Positions 1-9,645 of a DNA stretch of 64,000 nt are shown piece after piece. The notes under the pieces were generated by a model. It ran no database searches and had not been told where the DNA came from. It saw nothing but the letters and a program-made list of their open reading frames with translations. Within the stretch, counting starts at the first letter, position 1; every line of letters starts with the position of its first letter. This DNA is from Tetraselmis striata (Eukaryota > Chlorophyta > Chlorodendrophyceae > Chlorodendrales > Chlorodendraceae). Where the stretch lies: contig VCJN01000037.1 of the NCBI GenBank assembly GCA_006384855.1, positions 124,001-188,000 of the forward strand, given 5' to 3'. A program made the translations under genes and the position numbers.

Positions 1-405
1 TGTAACTCCACAGCCGCACAATCCTATCACACTCCTGGCATGGCATGGCATGGCCTGAGGGCCATAATGCCCCTGACAGCCTCTGCCTCCCCCCCCCCCC
101 CCCCCCCCCCCCCGCGCCCTTTCCCACATTTTCGGCAACTGAACAGAACTGCTTCCAATCAGCTGGCAGTCCCGGTTCGCAGCCATACCATGGCAGTGCA
201 GTGTTTGTTGCGGTTATGAAGTCCGAGAATATCCCGACGAGCGCTGAAATTCTCCGCGTCGCACTTTCCATGGTGACCCAGTCCGGCTTACCCCCACTAC
301 TCTTCACTCCTAGCCAGTGTGCCTTTCTCACTCAGCCATCGCAACAGACGCCCCCCCGATTGGGTACTTCGTCCATCTGAATTCGGCAATGGACACCTTC
401 TCAAA
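1..405 (-). pseudogene. 3' end fragment of an F-box/LRR gene paralogue
   Basis: This stretch aligns base for base, at roughly 80 percent identity by eye, with 5793-6145, which is the last few codons and 3' flank of the F-box/LRR gene at 6100-8085. Read on the minus strand, the coding remnant gives EKVSIAEFRWTK, matching EKVSIAELSWTR of the intact copy. The reading frame then runs on to a TGA near 332. Similarity stops abruptly near 405, so the remaining LRRs and the F-box are missing. A 25-base C run at 89-113 sits in the 3' flank. This is a truncated duplicate, not a functional gene. Whether the other half lies outside the window cannot be seen. Confidence 0.7.
89..113. repeat. poly-C tract (25 C)
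   Basis: An uninterrupted run of 25 C in the 3' flank of the truncated F-box/LRR copy. The homologous position of the second copy (about 5874-5890) is only a C/G-rich segment, so the run expanded after the duplication. Confidence 0.95.
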
Positions 406-634
406 CATATATTATCATGTTCTGTCGCTGCATTCCTACTTTTGGACCGCATATTCGACCTGTCCGTACCGCATTTAGATCATTCTTCAGCACCTAGCCT
501 TGCTGGGGCGCCCACATCCTTGTTTTCAATTATATTGGAATTAAAACTATGAAATCAATAAGTACCCGAATCTCGGAATGTCATGACAAAGCCTAGCGCA
601 GACTGGCAATCCACGACGATGTGACAGCATCTAT

Positions 635-1474
635 CTAAGAGAGGGCGTGACGGATGGCATGCTCCCTCGCCTGTTTCCGGTATTGCGCCTGGTCAGAAGT
701 GTAGAGGCGAGCTGCCTCGCTGTTGGCGGGACTGTACGGGTTGGGTGATTGCATCAGAGCCAGCACCGCCGCAAAGATCATGTCGGCGTAGTAGACGCTG
801 CCGCTGGTGTCATTGTCATGCCAGCACAGGAGCCCGCTGGAGTAGACATTGGGGTGGAAGATGGGGGTAACAAACTTGATGGTGGGAGGGGCCTCCGGGT
901 AGTCGGAAGGGAACTGAATGTTCACCTCAAAGATGTGCTGCTGGTAGGGCGAGCGCTGGGGGCCGCGCATCAGAACGTTCCATGCCCATCCGTCGTTCAT
1001 CGGCTCGACGCCGATGAAGTTATTCCCCAGGCTCTCGCTGTTCATCCACTTAAGCTGGTGACACACCTCGCGGATTCCGGACCGCTTAGCTCCCCCATCA
1101 AATCGCTTGACCAGCTTCACATTATTTTTGTTGGGAGACACGTGGTAGGGACCGTCCCCGATGCGGTAGTCGCTGCCGTCGGGCTTCTTGCTGCTCATCA
1201 TGGTGGAGCCCACGATGATTTTGACGGTGCTCTCGGGCTCGTCCGGGGCCAGCAGTCCCTTGAGCTCCAGCACCGTCATGGTAGACCTCACCTGCCGGTC
1301 GAAGCGCTGCCCCTTGAGAGTGGTGACATGGATGGTGAAGCTGCCGTCGGGCTGCTTATTCCCTCCGAAGACATTTTGCCCGCCGCCTCGGCCAGTAGCA
1401 CCGCATCCTCGACCACCTCCGCGCCTGCCACCGTTCGCCCGGCGACGACCTTGAGCTCCGTCGGCGTAGCCCAT
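635..1474 (-). CDS. Ubiquitin-like domain fused to E2 ubiquitin-conjugating enzyme
   Basis: A single open frame of 279 codons starts at the ATG at 1472-1474 and ends in TAG. Residues 1-40 are a Gly/Arg-rich tail. Residues 46-128 read as a beta-grasp ubiquitin-like domain, beginning FTIHVTTLKG and ending LVKRFDGG, the same layout as the ubiquitin C terminus. Residues 132-270 are a UBC fold: the PPTIKFVTPIFHPN segment gives the HPN motif at 207-209, Cys217 sits in GLLCW at the active-site position, and SPNPYSPAN follows as in E2 enzymes. E2s carry activated ubiquitin or Ubl as a thioester on this Cys. A Ubl ending in Gly-Gly directly in front of an E2 is unusual and suggests a processed precursor or a self-charging enzyme (inference). 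Its divergent neighbour is a Ulp1-like protease. It has no introns. A host gene or a mobile-element passenger are both possible. Confidence 0.85.
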   Translation of the reverse strand: MGYADGAQGRRRANGGRRGGGRGCGATGRGGGQNVFGGNKQPDGSFTIHVTTLKGQRFDRQVRSTMTVLELKGLLAPDEPESTVKIIVGSTMMSSKKPDGSDYRIGDGPYHVSPNKNNVKLVKRFDGGAKRSGIREVCHQLKWMNSESLGNNFIGVEPMNDGWAWNVLMRGPQRSPYQQHIFEVNIQFPSDYPEAPPTIKFVTPIFHPNVYSSGLLCWHDNDTSGSVYYADMIFAAVLALMQSPNPYSPANSEAARLYTSDQAQYRKQAREHAIRHALS

Positions 1475-3093
1475 TCCGTGAATGTTCGCGCCGGTGCCAA
1501 TGGTACTTGATCAACGGATGTAGCCTTGCCGCCGCGTTGGGAACTCAGTGGCAACCGTGTGTCTATATTCCGAGCTCGCAATGCAGCTTGAATTTCACGA
1601 TGAACAGCTTTGTCGGTAATATAAAAACAGTACTCCCGTAGTAGGAGTGTTCAATCTGTAGTTGTCCGGCAAGCAGACGTTGCGACGCTAGGCTGTGGCT
1701 GGAAGCTAGACTGGAGCTGTGGCTGGGGCTAGACTGTTGCGAGGCTGATATGGCGCTGCTGGTGGGCAAAGTGGCAAACTTTATAGTTTCAGCGTCACTG
1801 AAGAGCTGCGACTAATGCCATGTAGTCGCTACCCGTACATAGTCGCTATAATGCTGCGGTAGTTCGCGTAACCACTACTCTAGGCGCTACCGCGCCGGCG
1901 CGCCCCGACTGCTCCCTCAATTTCTATATTGTCCTGTTTTATTGCCCCCACTGCCGTACAGGAACAGGAACTCACTGCCGTACAGGAACAGGAACGTACT
2001 GTACGAATGATGCTGTGCTGAGCGATGACGACTGCTCAGTAGCATATTTCGCGCAGTACCCGGGTAGTAGTTTATTTAGTTGGCCTATACATCGTTGGTC
2101 TAATCGTCCATCATGGTTTCCATCTCTAAACTACCGTAGCGACTATATGAAGCCGGGAGGTGTGCCCAACAACAGCAGCACGACTACAGCGCGGCAGTAC
2201 GGGCTCAGCACCGAGGCTCAGCATATCGATCCGCATCTACGGCTGTCGTAGACGACTGCTGCGAATCTACGAAGAGCTCAGCATAAGTCCCCCGCTGACG
2301 TGTTGTGATGCGCGGATATGCTGAGCACATGTTTTGTCAGTTATCCAGTAGTTGTTAACGCTCGTTTCCTCCGCCGAGACGATACATATAGTCGCTAGTC
2401 GCTAGTCGCTATTTACTAGGCACAGCGGGGGAAGAGCGTGTAATCCTTAAAATTATAAAGAATACCAGGTAGTGACCGCACAGACGAGGTATAGACGATC
2501 TTTTTTTTCAAAATAATTTAGACGACAGACAACGCCCGTACACTCGTACCACTCGCTACTTACGCACGCGTATGTAGCGCTACACTACGACGAGAGTACG
2601 AGCAGCTGCTGTTGCTGTCGTAGTTATTCTACATATTATCTTTTTAAATTATTAATAATAACAGCCCGCACAGACCTCGTCCAAAATATATATCGCGCTA
2701 CACCTTTGGGGGTTTGCCGCCCGCGGCCCCGTGCCGCCCATACCGCCGTATATAAATTGTTTTTCGTTCCGCCTGACAGGCGGACCGCCTGTAGCGACTA
2801 TAGAATATTATAAATATAAAAATGATACACACTACGCACTAAATATCGATCGTCAATTCGTTTATTTCCACGTTCAGTACCGTACTTCGATTCCCATCTT
2901 TTCCATCACGAATTCCATTAAACAGCTTCACTACCCCGACCCCCCCCACCCCCCTCTCAGCACACTCGTCACAGTCTTACACACGCACCCGCGCACGTCG
3001 CCCCTCGCAAAGTTTGTTCGACAGCAACGGCATTCCGTCACTCCACTCAAGGCAGTACCAGACCATCCAATACCTACTGATTCCTCCTACACA
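1475..3093. other. Divergent intergenic region between Ubl-E2 and Ulp1 genes
   Basis: No coding signal was found in 1475-2730. It carries the putative promoters of both flanking genes. Direct repeats with a 24-bp period stand at 1949-1994 (core CACTGCCGTACAGGAAC, twice). From 2731 the Ulp1 frame is already open without an ATG, so an upstream exon or a longer 5' leader is possible. Confidence 0.5.
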
Positions 3094-4413
3094 ATGGTCG
3101 GCTCCACAACCGCATGGCAACCCAATAAGCACCGACGCCAAAAAGGTGGAGCCATAGCAAAGCGTCGTTGGCATCGGGGTACGCCTCAGTCCAAGCAAGG
3201 CCAGCAGAGGCCGCAGACTACTCCTCTGACGCGAAGCATTGCAACTCAAACCTGCCACACATGCACATGCCTGGCAAGCGTGCGGGAGGATTGCATCTCT
3301 GCGCCAGCGAGTACCAATTCTGGGAGATGCTGCGAGCTGCCCGTTAAGTTGCACCGACTGGAACTCGAGACTTTGTCTCACAAAAACGGCAGCGGGGAAT
3401 GCCTACAGCCACAGCGTTTCTTGGAGATAGATACCAAGAACGAGAAGAGTTTTGCGCCAGTTTCCGATGAATTATGGAGCCCAACTGCGACGAGCACAGC
3501 TGTTATCCAATCTTACCCCCTTCGCGATGAAGCACGGTCCGAACTATTTGAGGGCGCTCACGTGCGAGGTCGACATACTACCCGCGATAACACAGAATGC
3601 GGAGACAATGTCCCCGACCGCAGCGGTACCGCGAGCGACTGTGAGGACGGCGGCACGATTCTCGATGAGCATGCCCTTTGCTTTTCAACAAACCGGGATG
3701 ACAGCAACAAGAGCACGGTGGAGGGAGGCATCTGTATCCATTATGACGAGGCGCACGAAACGGCTGAGCCCGCCCGAGTGCTGCACCCTCGTGAGTCTTC
3801 AGACGCATCGCAGCTCGGGGTAATGCTGCTGGAGAAGGGTATCCTGGAGAGGGTGGACGCCGAAGGGAAGAGATGCGGAAGCTGGGTATATGACACTACC
3901 ATCTACGAGGTGCTCAGACAAATACTGGAGAACCCGAAATCACCGGTACTCCAAAATGAGCGTTACAGTGTCGGGATGATACACCTAGACACCGAAACGC
4001 AGGCGGTCCTCAACAGCAGCGATGCCGCCGGGGCTCTGGTGGGCAACCATGTCATGCTCATCATTCACATCAACCTCACCTCCGAGACAGGCTACCATTT
4101 CTCACTGGTCATCCTCAACGCCGCACACAAGCACGTCCATGTGTTCGACACCCTGGGCCGCTGGTCCGACCGCCGCGCCTGGAAGCTTGTGAAGGGGTGC
4201 TTCCCAGGCATCAACTTCAAGCGGCGCAAAATTCAGCTTAAGAACCACACAGGGCAGCTCGTTCAGCGCGGTGCAAGTTGTGGGCCCTGGGCATGCTGGC
4301 TCGCCGTGGGTTACGCCGTCAACTTCGCCGACTGCCGGTCCAAAGCCGACGAGTTGTGTGTGGCCAAGCTCCAGGACGACGCAGTAGGCTTTTGGCGCAG
4401 TGTGACATTCTGA
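3094..4413 (+). CDS. Ulp1-like (C48) cysteine protease
   Basis: The frame is open from 2731 but the first ATG is at 3094, giving 439 residues. The first roughly 250 residues are low-complexity, basic then acidic, and unrecognised. The C-terminal part has the Ulp1/SENP arrangement: His335 in GYHFSLVI, Asp352 in VFDTLG, Gln391 and Cys396 in QRGASCGPWACW, with normal spacing (17 residues H to D, 5 from Q to C). Such enzymes cut after the Gly-Gly of ubiquitin-like proteins or remove them from targets. All four catalytic positions are present, so activity is plausible. It is divergent from the Ubl-E2 gene 1.6 kb away, whose Ubl ends in GG. C48 genes are also common passengers of eukaryotic DNA transposons, which is the main alternative context. 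A poly-C tract follows the stop codon. Confidence 0.85.
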   Translation: MVGSTTAWQPNKHRRQKGGAIAKRRWHRGTPQSKQGQQRPQTTPLTRSIATQTCHTCTCLASVREDCISAPASTNSGRCCELPVKLHRLELETLSHKNGSGECLQPQRFLEIDTKNEKSFAPVSDELWSPTATSTAVIQSYPLRDEARSELFEGAHVRGRHTTRDNTECGDNVPDRSGTASDCEDGGTILDEHALCFSTNRDDSNKSTVEGGICIHYDEAHETAEPARVLHPRESSDASQLGVMLLEKGILERVDAEGKRCGSWVYDTTIYEVLRQILENPKSPVLQNERYSVGMIHLDTETQAVLNSSDAAGALVGNHVMLIIHINLTSETGYHFSLVILNAAHKHVHVFDTLGRWSDRRAWKLVKGCFPGINFKRRKIQLKNHTGQLVQRGASCGPWACWLAVGYAVNFADCRSKADELCVAKLQDDAVGFWRSVTF

Positions 4414-4415
4414 TG

Positions 4416-4450
4416 CCCCCCCCCCCCCCCCCCCCCGCCCCCCCCCCCCC
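4416..4450. repeat. poly-C tract (21 C, G, 13 C)
   Basis: Two C runs separated by one G begin three bases after the TGA of the Ulp1-like gene, on its sense strand. Confidence 0.95.
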
Positions 4451-5165
4451 TCCGCCCCATGACCAGATGAGCACCACATTCAGAGCGCGAGGTAAATATC
4501 ACTTCTGCTGGAAGGATGATAGCTGATGCGAACCTGCGCCATTGTAAACAGCGATGATGTGCCCAACACGCCACGAAACCAGCTACCGGGGCTGTTGGTA
4601 TGTGCAATTGAGTGCGAGCTTAGCCCCTGCTGAAAATCTATAAAGCTGCAGGACGAGATGTGGGGGCTGATTATGGTACATGCCACAAAGACGTAAAGAA
4701 GATGACGCTGTGCAGACCTAGGGTATATTCATCGGCAGCCAGCAGAAACCGGCTTCAGCGTCAAGTGACACGGCGACTTTCGCGGGTATGAAATATTCAT
4801 TAACACCATTTGTTACAGTATACCCATCTCAGTTTCACGCAGCGGTCATACAGCTTTTGCAACCGTCCTCACACATTACATTCAATATTCTTTCAATACG
4901 CTTGATACACTGATACTGATTAGTCTATGCCGGTGCTTCAAGTTGCACCGCATAAACACAGATCGAGAGCGATGGAGATCGAGAGCGATCGTCCTACGGG
5001 GAACCCGACGTACCGGTACCGACTTAGTCTGGAACATGTTGGGTGCAATGCTTTTGGGCATACAGTACCACAGTAGCTGCACGCTCTTCGCGGCGCCGCG
5101 CATTGCTGCCCGCCCAGCGGCTTGCCCAAGCTGGTGTACTCCTACATGACGGGGCGGCCATGGGA
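4451..5165. other. Gene-free interval
   Basis: I see no coding exon, RNA gene or clear repeat here. A 16-base near-palindromic patch (GATCGAGAGCGATGGAGATCGAGAGCG region, 4963-4992) repeats GATCGAGAGCGAT twice. Confidence 0.4.
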
Positions 5166-5767
5166 CTACAGCGGAGACCCCCCTCCCACTGCGACGACAC
5201 CTCCTACGCGCCACACCAGCACGGTGCCGCCCTTAGTTCCGGAGGCCAGCTTGTGAGGGCGTGTCCATTCGGTCACCAGCATACCACAGAGATCATGTCA
5301 ACTACGTTGCCGGCCAGCACCTGCGGGCGGCTACTGTCCACCTGCGCATCGGTGCCCATTCGCCAGACCAGCACTGTGCCGTCACTAGACCATAAGGCCC
5401 GGGTGCGCCCATCCGGCGATTGCGCCACAGAAATGAGGCTGTCAGTGTGGCCAGCCAGCACGCCGTGAGAAGAAGGTTGAACCGCTGAGCGTCGCTGCAG
5501 CCTGCAGAGTGGCCGACTAGATCGCCGGTGCAGGGTACAACATCGCCCTGGGGGGGGCAGGCTGATGAACACAGTGGGAAGGCCGTTGGGTACGGGCCGT
5601 TGGCTGGTGGGCGCAGGTGGCAGGCTGCTGGGCGCAATCCTTGGGCGGCGCCGGCTGCATGGATCCAGACGGACGCTCCAGAGCGAGTGGGTGCCGCCCC
5701 CAGGCAAGCGGTGATATGGCGTTGTACTGCAGACGTATGCAGTACAATCAGACGTATGCCGCTGCAT
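5166..5767 (-). pseudogene. WD40-repeat gene remnant
   Basis: Two WD40 blades can be read on the minus strand: VLAGHTDSLISVAQSPDG followed by SSDGTVLVWRMG, then VLAGNVVDMISV. In a second frame comes LASGTKGGTVLVWRVGG, ending at a TAG at 5166-5168. Joining the blades needs a stop or frameshift near 5270, and SPDGH-type residues are split over frames. Only the last two of the usual seven blades are present. It lies just downstream of the F-box/LRR gene on the same strand, so it may be the decayed tail of a neighbouring gene. It is not a working gene as written. Confidence 0.6.
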
Positions 5768-5792
5768 CTCCAGCGCCGACGGCCCACGTTGG

Positions 5793-6145
5793 TGTAGCTC
5801 ACCAGCTGCACAACCCTATCACACTCCTTGCCTTGCCGGGCGTGGGGGCGATGAAGTTCCCAACAGTCCTTGCCGGCCCGCCCCGCGCGCGCCCTTTCCC
5901 ACAATCGCGGCAACCGAACAGAGCTGGCACCCCCGGCGTGCAGTCATACCATGGCGGTGCAGTCTTTGTTGCGGTTATGAAGTATGAGAATATTCCATAA
6001 GCTCCAGCGCTGAAATTATCCACGTTTCACTGTCCATGGTGGCCCAGTCCGGCTCGCCCCAACCACTCTGCCCTCCTAGTCAGTGTGCACCTCTCTTGGC
6101 TACCTTGTCCAGCTGAGTTCGGCAATGGACACTTTCTCCAGGCGC
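5793..6145. repeat. Paralogous copy of the window's first 405 bp
   Basis: Contains the 3' flank and last codons of the F-box/LRR gene. It shares long blocks with 1-405, for example TTTGTTGCGGTTATGAAGT and TTCGGCAATGGACAC. The two copies are in the same orientation and bracket the Ubl-E2/Ulp1/WD40 segment. Confidence 0.75.
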
Positions 6146-8085
6146 GGCAGCGCTTTGAACAACGCTACCCTCAGGTCAGAGGCTGCGTGGGCGTGCGGTG
6201 TGGCTGCCTCCTCACCTTCCGAGTCATCTGAGCGGGGGATCAGCCGAATGACGCCTGTGAGGCTGAGCGTCGCTACGCCAGGAGCTGCTCTGATCGCCTG
6301 CAGAAAGTCGTCTGCATCCACCAGGAGCGCTTCCTCCAGTGGCCCCTCATCACCGGAGGCCAGGGTCAGCTCCGCTAGCGTGGGCGGCACCAGCAGAGAG
6401 ATGTCCTGGATCAGGGCGCGGATGCCTTTCCCAGTCGCCGTTAGCTTCCGGAGGGCCGGAAAGCCCTTCAGCCCGGGCGCATACAGATCATCATCCGCCG
6501 CCCTGGGAGGCAGGCGACACCCACACAGGCGCAGCTCTTCGAGGCCCGGGATGCTCTGCAGGTGCGGCAGGTCTGCGGCGAAATACAGGCACTGTCGCAG
6601 CTCCATCTTCACGAGCCCCGGCAGCGCCCTCGCCAGGTTTTGCATGACGCTCGGGCCAAAGTGTGTGGAGGAGATGGAGACGTCGCTGACCTGGCTGGCC
6701 ACCGGAAAGGGCGGCCGCTGGCCGTACCTGCTGTCTCTCAACTCCATGTAGGCATGCGCAGGTTCGACCGGCGAATGGTGGGCTGGGTACATCAGCCTCA
6801 GTTTCCTCAGTGGCCGTAGGGTGGCCACGACCTTCATCAGCTCCAACAAAAAGTCGGGGGCGTGGACAGTAAGTTCCACCAGGTGCTGCAGCTGGTTGAG
6901 CGAGTGCAGGCCGCGGGCTGCCTTGGCGGCTCCGAGGTGCAGTTCCCGGAGGAGCGCAAAGCGTGGGATCAGCCGCCGAAAGGCAGTGTGGACGTTCCGG
7001 TTGCACTTCAGCGTTCCAAGGCGGGTGAGGTTCTGCAGCGCTAGGAGGTCTCTATCCCGGTGGAGCCAGCCGGGCAGATGCTCGAGATCGAGGGTGGTGA
7101 GGGAGGTCATGCGGCCGATGGCGTTGAGAATGGACCCCATCTCGTCGGCATCCCTTCTCTTATAGCTCCTCAGGCTGAGGTGCGTGAGGGAGGTGGCATG
7201 CGCTGCTAGCGCCCTGACATCGCCATCAGAAAAATGGAGCTCCTCAATAGCCAGGTGCTCCAGTCCGTCCTTGAATGCGGCTGCAACATGCTCAAGTCCG
7301 ATACCGGGCTGGAGGTCGGGTCACCCAAGGCAAGCCACTTGATGACGGGAAAGCGCGCTTTTAGTTTGGACGCCCATAGTCGGGCCATTGGCCCCGTGTC
7401 GAACGGGCAGCATGCGGTTGTGTAGTGACGGTCCACGGCCCTGTGGAGCGGGGGGCAGAGTATGGCCAGGGCCGGAGAGGGGGGTACTTGAGTAATTGGG
7501 ATATGACAAGTTGGTGGCAAGGTGTAGATGCCTCTCTTTGCAGCACGGCGCATCGCCATCATTCCCATGTCCAAACGTCTAGAGTCAGGATACATCCACT
7601 GGCAAGTGAACAGAGGTGCCGTCGTGTGGCTTTTCGGTTCATTTCATTCGTTAGATGGAGCAGGGGGGGGGGGGGGGGGGGGGGGCAACGCACCGCCTCC
7701 ACCCCTTACACACCAGCCTCGGATCGCTCCCGTTGTCAGGCATATACTGGCTCGAAGACTTCTGCAATGCCCGGAAGATGCCTTCATCCACCTCCTCGGG
7801 CAGGGCCGCCCACCCGCCGCTGCCTCCCGCCAGCGCACCCCCGCCGCCGCCCGCCGAGATCTGTTGCACGCTGATATGAGGCCCCCCATGACGCCCCGCC
7901 CCGGCCACCTCCGCCTGCGATTCCCGCCGCAGAAGGGGACGCAGCAGTTTCGCCTGCTCGATGGGCAGCCGGCCCTCTTCCGCGAGGGCGTCGATCGTGC
8001 GCTGCGTCGCCTCTAAGGGCGGGCTCGCTGCGCTGATGTACCTCGGCCGTGTACCCTCTGGGGTGTTGCCGGCCGACTCAGGCAT
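6100..8085 (-). CDS. F-box/LRR protein (two exons, one apparent frameshift)
   Basis: Exon 1 (7694 to about 8085, first in-frame ATG at 8085) encodes an F-box-like segment, LPEEVDEGIFRALQ then DPRLVCKGWRR. The intron 7441-7693 has a GTGCGT donor and a pyrimidine-rich CCACAG acceptor. Across it the frame joins as GWRR-AVDRHYTT, in phase 2. Exon 2 encodes at least ten leucine-rich repeats (LTTLDLEHL, LRELHLG, LEELRLCGC, LAELTLAS, VATLSLTG and others), ending in TAG. A one-base slip in a C run near 7320 splits exon 2 into two frames; it may be a sequencing error or a real mutation. F-box proteins present substrates to SCF ubiquitin ligases, with LRRs binding the substrate (family knowledge). The first base of the frame is open to 8145 with only a GTG, so 8085 is my preferred start. 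Confidence 0.75.
7663..7685. repeat. poly-G tract (23 G) inside the F-box gene intron
   Basis: On the sense (minus) strand this is poly-C, starting eight bases after the donor splice site of the F-box/LRR intron. Confidence 0.95.
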
Positions 8086-8234
8086 GCCGCCGGGGTCGGT
8101 TACCGCCAGTGAAGTAATAGGCAGCGCTTTCCGTGGCTCGTGCACTACCGTACTCCCACAGTCGCCGCTGCTACCGCGGGGTGAAACTTCGAGTCACTGG
8201 TCCAGGACGGAGGTGTAAAGATGATATGGATAGG

Positions 8235-8310
8235 GGACCTTTTTGATTGCCCTTTTTTTTGGTGATTTCTGATATCGCCTTCTGCTGCTGCTAGCTCATG
8301 TAAATAATAT
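8235..8310. repeat. Isolated LINE 3'-UTR copy
   Basis: GGACC, a T run, GGTGATTTC, TGATATCGCCTTCTGCTG and AGCT-ATGTAAATA recur in the same order at 9568-9645 after the LINE remnant. This is probably the 3' end of another, extremely truncated insertion. Confidence 0.6.
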
Positions 8311-8589
8311 GGATAGGGGTGAAAATGCTTCTTTTTGGTTGCAGGGAGAGCGTCAAGAGAATGCACGGAAAGTACTGGGGAAGGAAGAAGCCTACATTTA
8401 AGCAGAATAGGGGTTGATCCTTTGCGGGCTGCTACCCGGGTAATGATGGGTTTTGTAAGACGGGGCAGAGTCGAGTGAAGGCAAAGTACGGGTACTGCTA
8501 CGGGCGGCATGCAGGGGGGCAAGCGCGGCGGGGGCAAAGCACTACCCGGGTAGTCGCTACATGCGCTAAGTACCAGGGCCGGCGGAGCG

Positions 8590-9645
8590 CGCGTGGCGTC
8601 CGCCGGCAGACGACGAAGGGGCAGTTTCTCGCTTTTCCAGTCGGATCACGAGTCAGCCCGCAAGATTCCCCATGCTGCTTATTCGGCCGCCGCTGCGCGG
8701 GTACTGGGCCATTGCCCGCGCGGAGGTTCTGCGCTTGTCACTTGCTCTGGCCCCACGTGTGGTATTGATCCCTTATGGCTTCGCTCTACGGATGGCTCGA
8801 ACCGGAGCGCTACGGATTTCATCGTGGATCATCTACCCATATGCCCCGTAGCGAACTACAAAGCACCGCATGCATACCGCTTTGAAGAATCTGTGGGCAT
8901 CTGTGGCAATTGATGCGGGGGCGGTGCTTGACCGGGACCGTTCGGGAGCCGGTGACTTGACCCTTGAGACGAGTGGGCTGCGCCCAGCGGACCGCTCGCG
9001 GCCGTCGGACTTGACGCTAGCGGGGTGGGGGGGGCCGGCGTGCGATTACATGATCGACTTCGCGTGCGTGTCCTCCACGACCCCCACTTGGAGCAACGAC
9101 CCCCGCTGGTGCACCCCGGGAATCGCGGCGACCGAGGCGGAGCATGGTAAGTTGGCAGCGGACCGCCGGGCGTCTTCCGCCCCAGTGCAGGGTGTTCACC
9201 GGTACTACCCTTTTGTGGTTGAGGACCGCGGCCGTCTCGGGAAGTCCGCTTTGACGGTGGTCTACATCTTCGCGGTGCTGTTGGCTGTGCGCAACTTCCA
9301 TGGCGGTCCTTCCGCCCCGACCTCATGCTTCCTTCGTGGTCAATCCGTTCAGGCACTTCGGAATTTTGTCGCCAGCCAACCTGCTGAGTTCCGCCGTCAC
9401 TTGTCGCGCACACGGCGGGGGCTGTTGCAGCGGGTCTCGGCTTGCGTGCATGGTACCCTAGGCGGCATTCTCTCTGCCGGTGTGCAGATGGCCAAGTCTG
9501 ATGCGTGGGCTCGTGCCCATTATGCGTCTTCTCATGTTACTGCTTCCACCTCGCAGTCGATGTAGAGGACCTTTCTGATTGTCCCCTTTTTTTTTGGTGA
9601 TTTCCTGATATCGCCTTCTGCTGCTAGCTGACGTAAATAGATACG
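8590..9645 (+). pseudogene. 5'-truncated non-LTR retrotransposon (LINE), C-terminal part
   Basis: The long frame 8870-9565 has the layout of algal LINE C termini: ALKNLWASVAIDAG, then GLRPADRSRPSDLTL, DYMIDFACVSS, PGIAATEAEHGKLAA and YYPFVVEDRGRLGKSAL, running to a TAG. A frame just upstream ends in DHLPICPVANYKAPH, the Cys/His zone before it, joined only with a frameshift near 8870. The reverse-transcriptase core is absent, so this is a dead 5'-truncated copy. It is followed by a short 3' UTR with a T run and GTAAATA tail. The family assignment rests on remembered architecture, not a search. Confidence 0.6.

Noticed and set aside
749..1510. 253-codon plus-strand ORF opposite the Ubl-E2 gene
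   Set aside because: Antisense shadow; the minus strand has clear UBC motifs.
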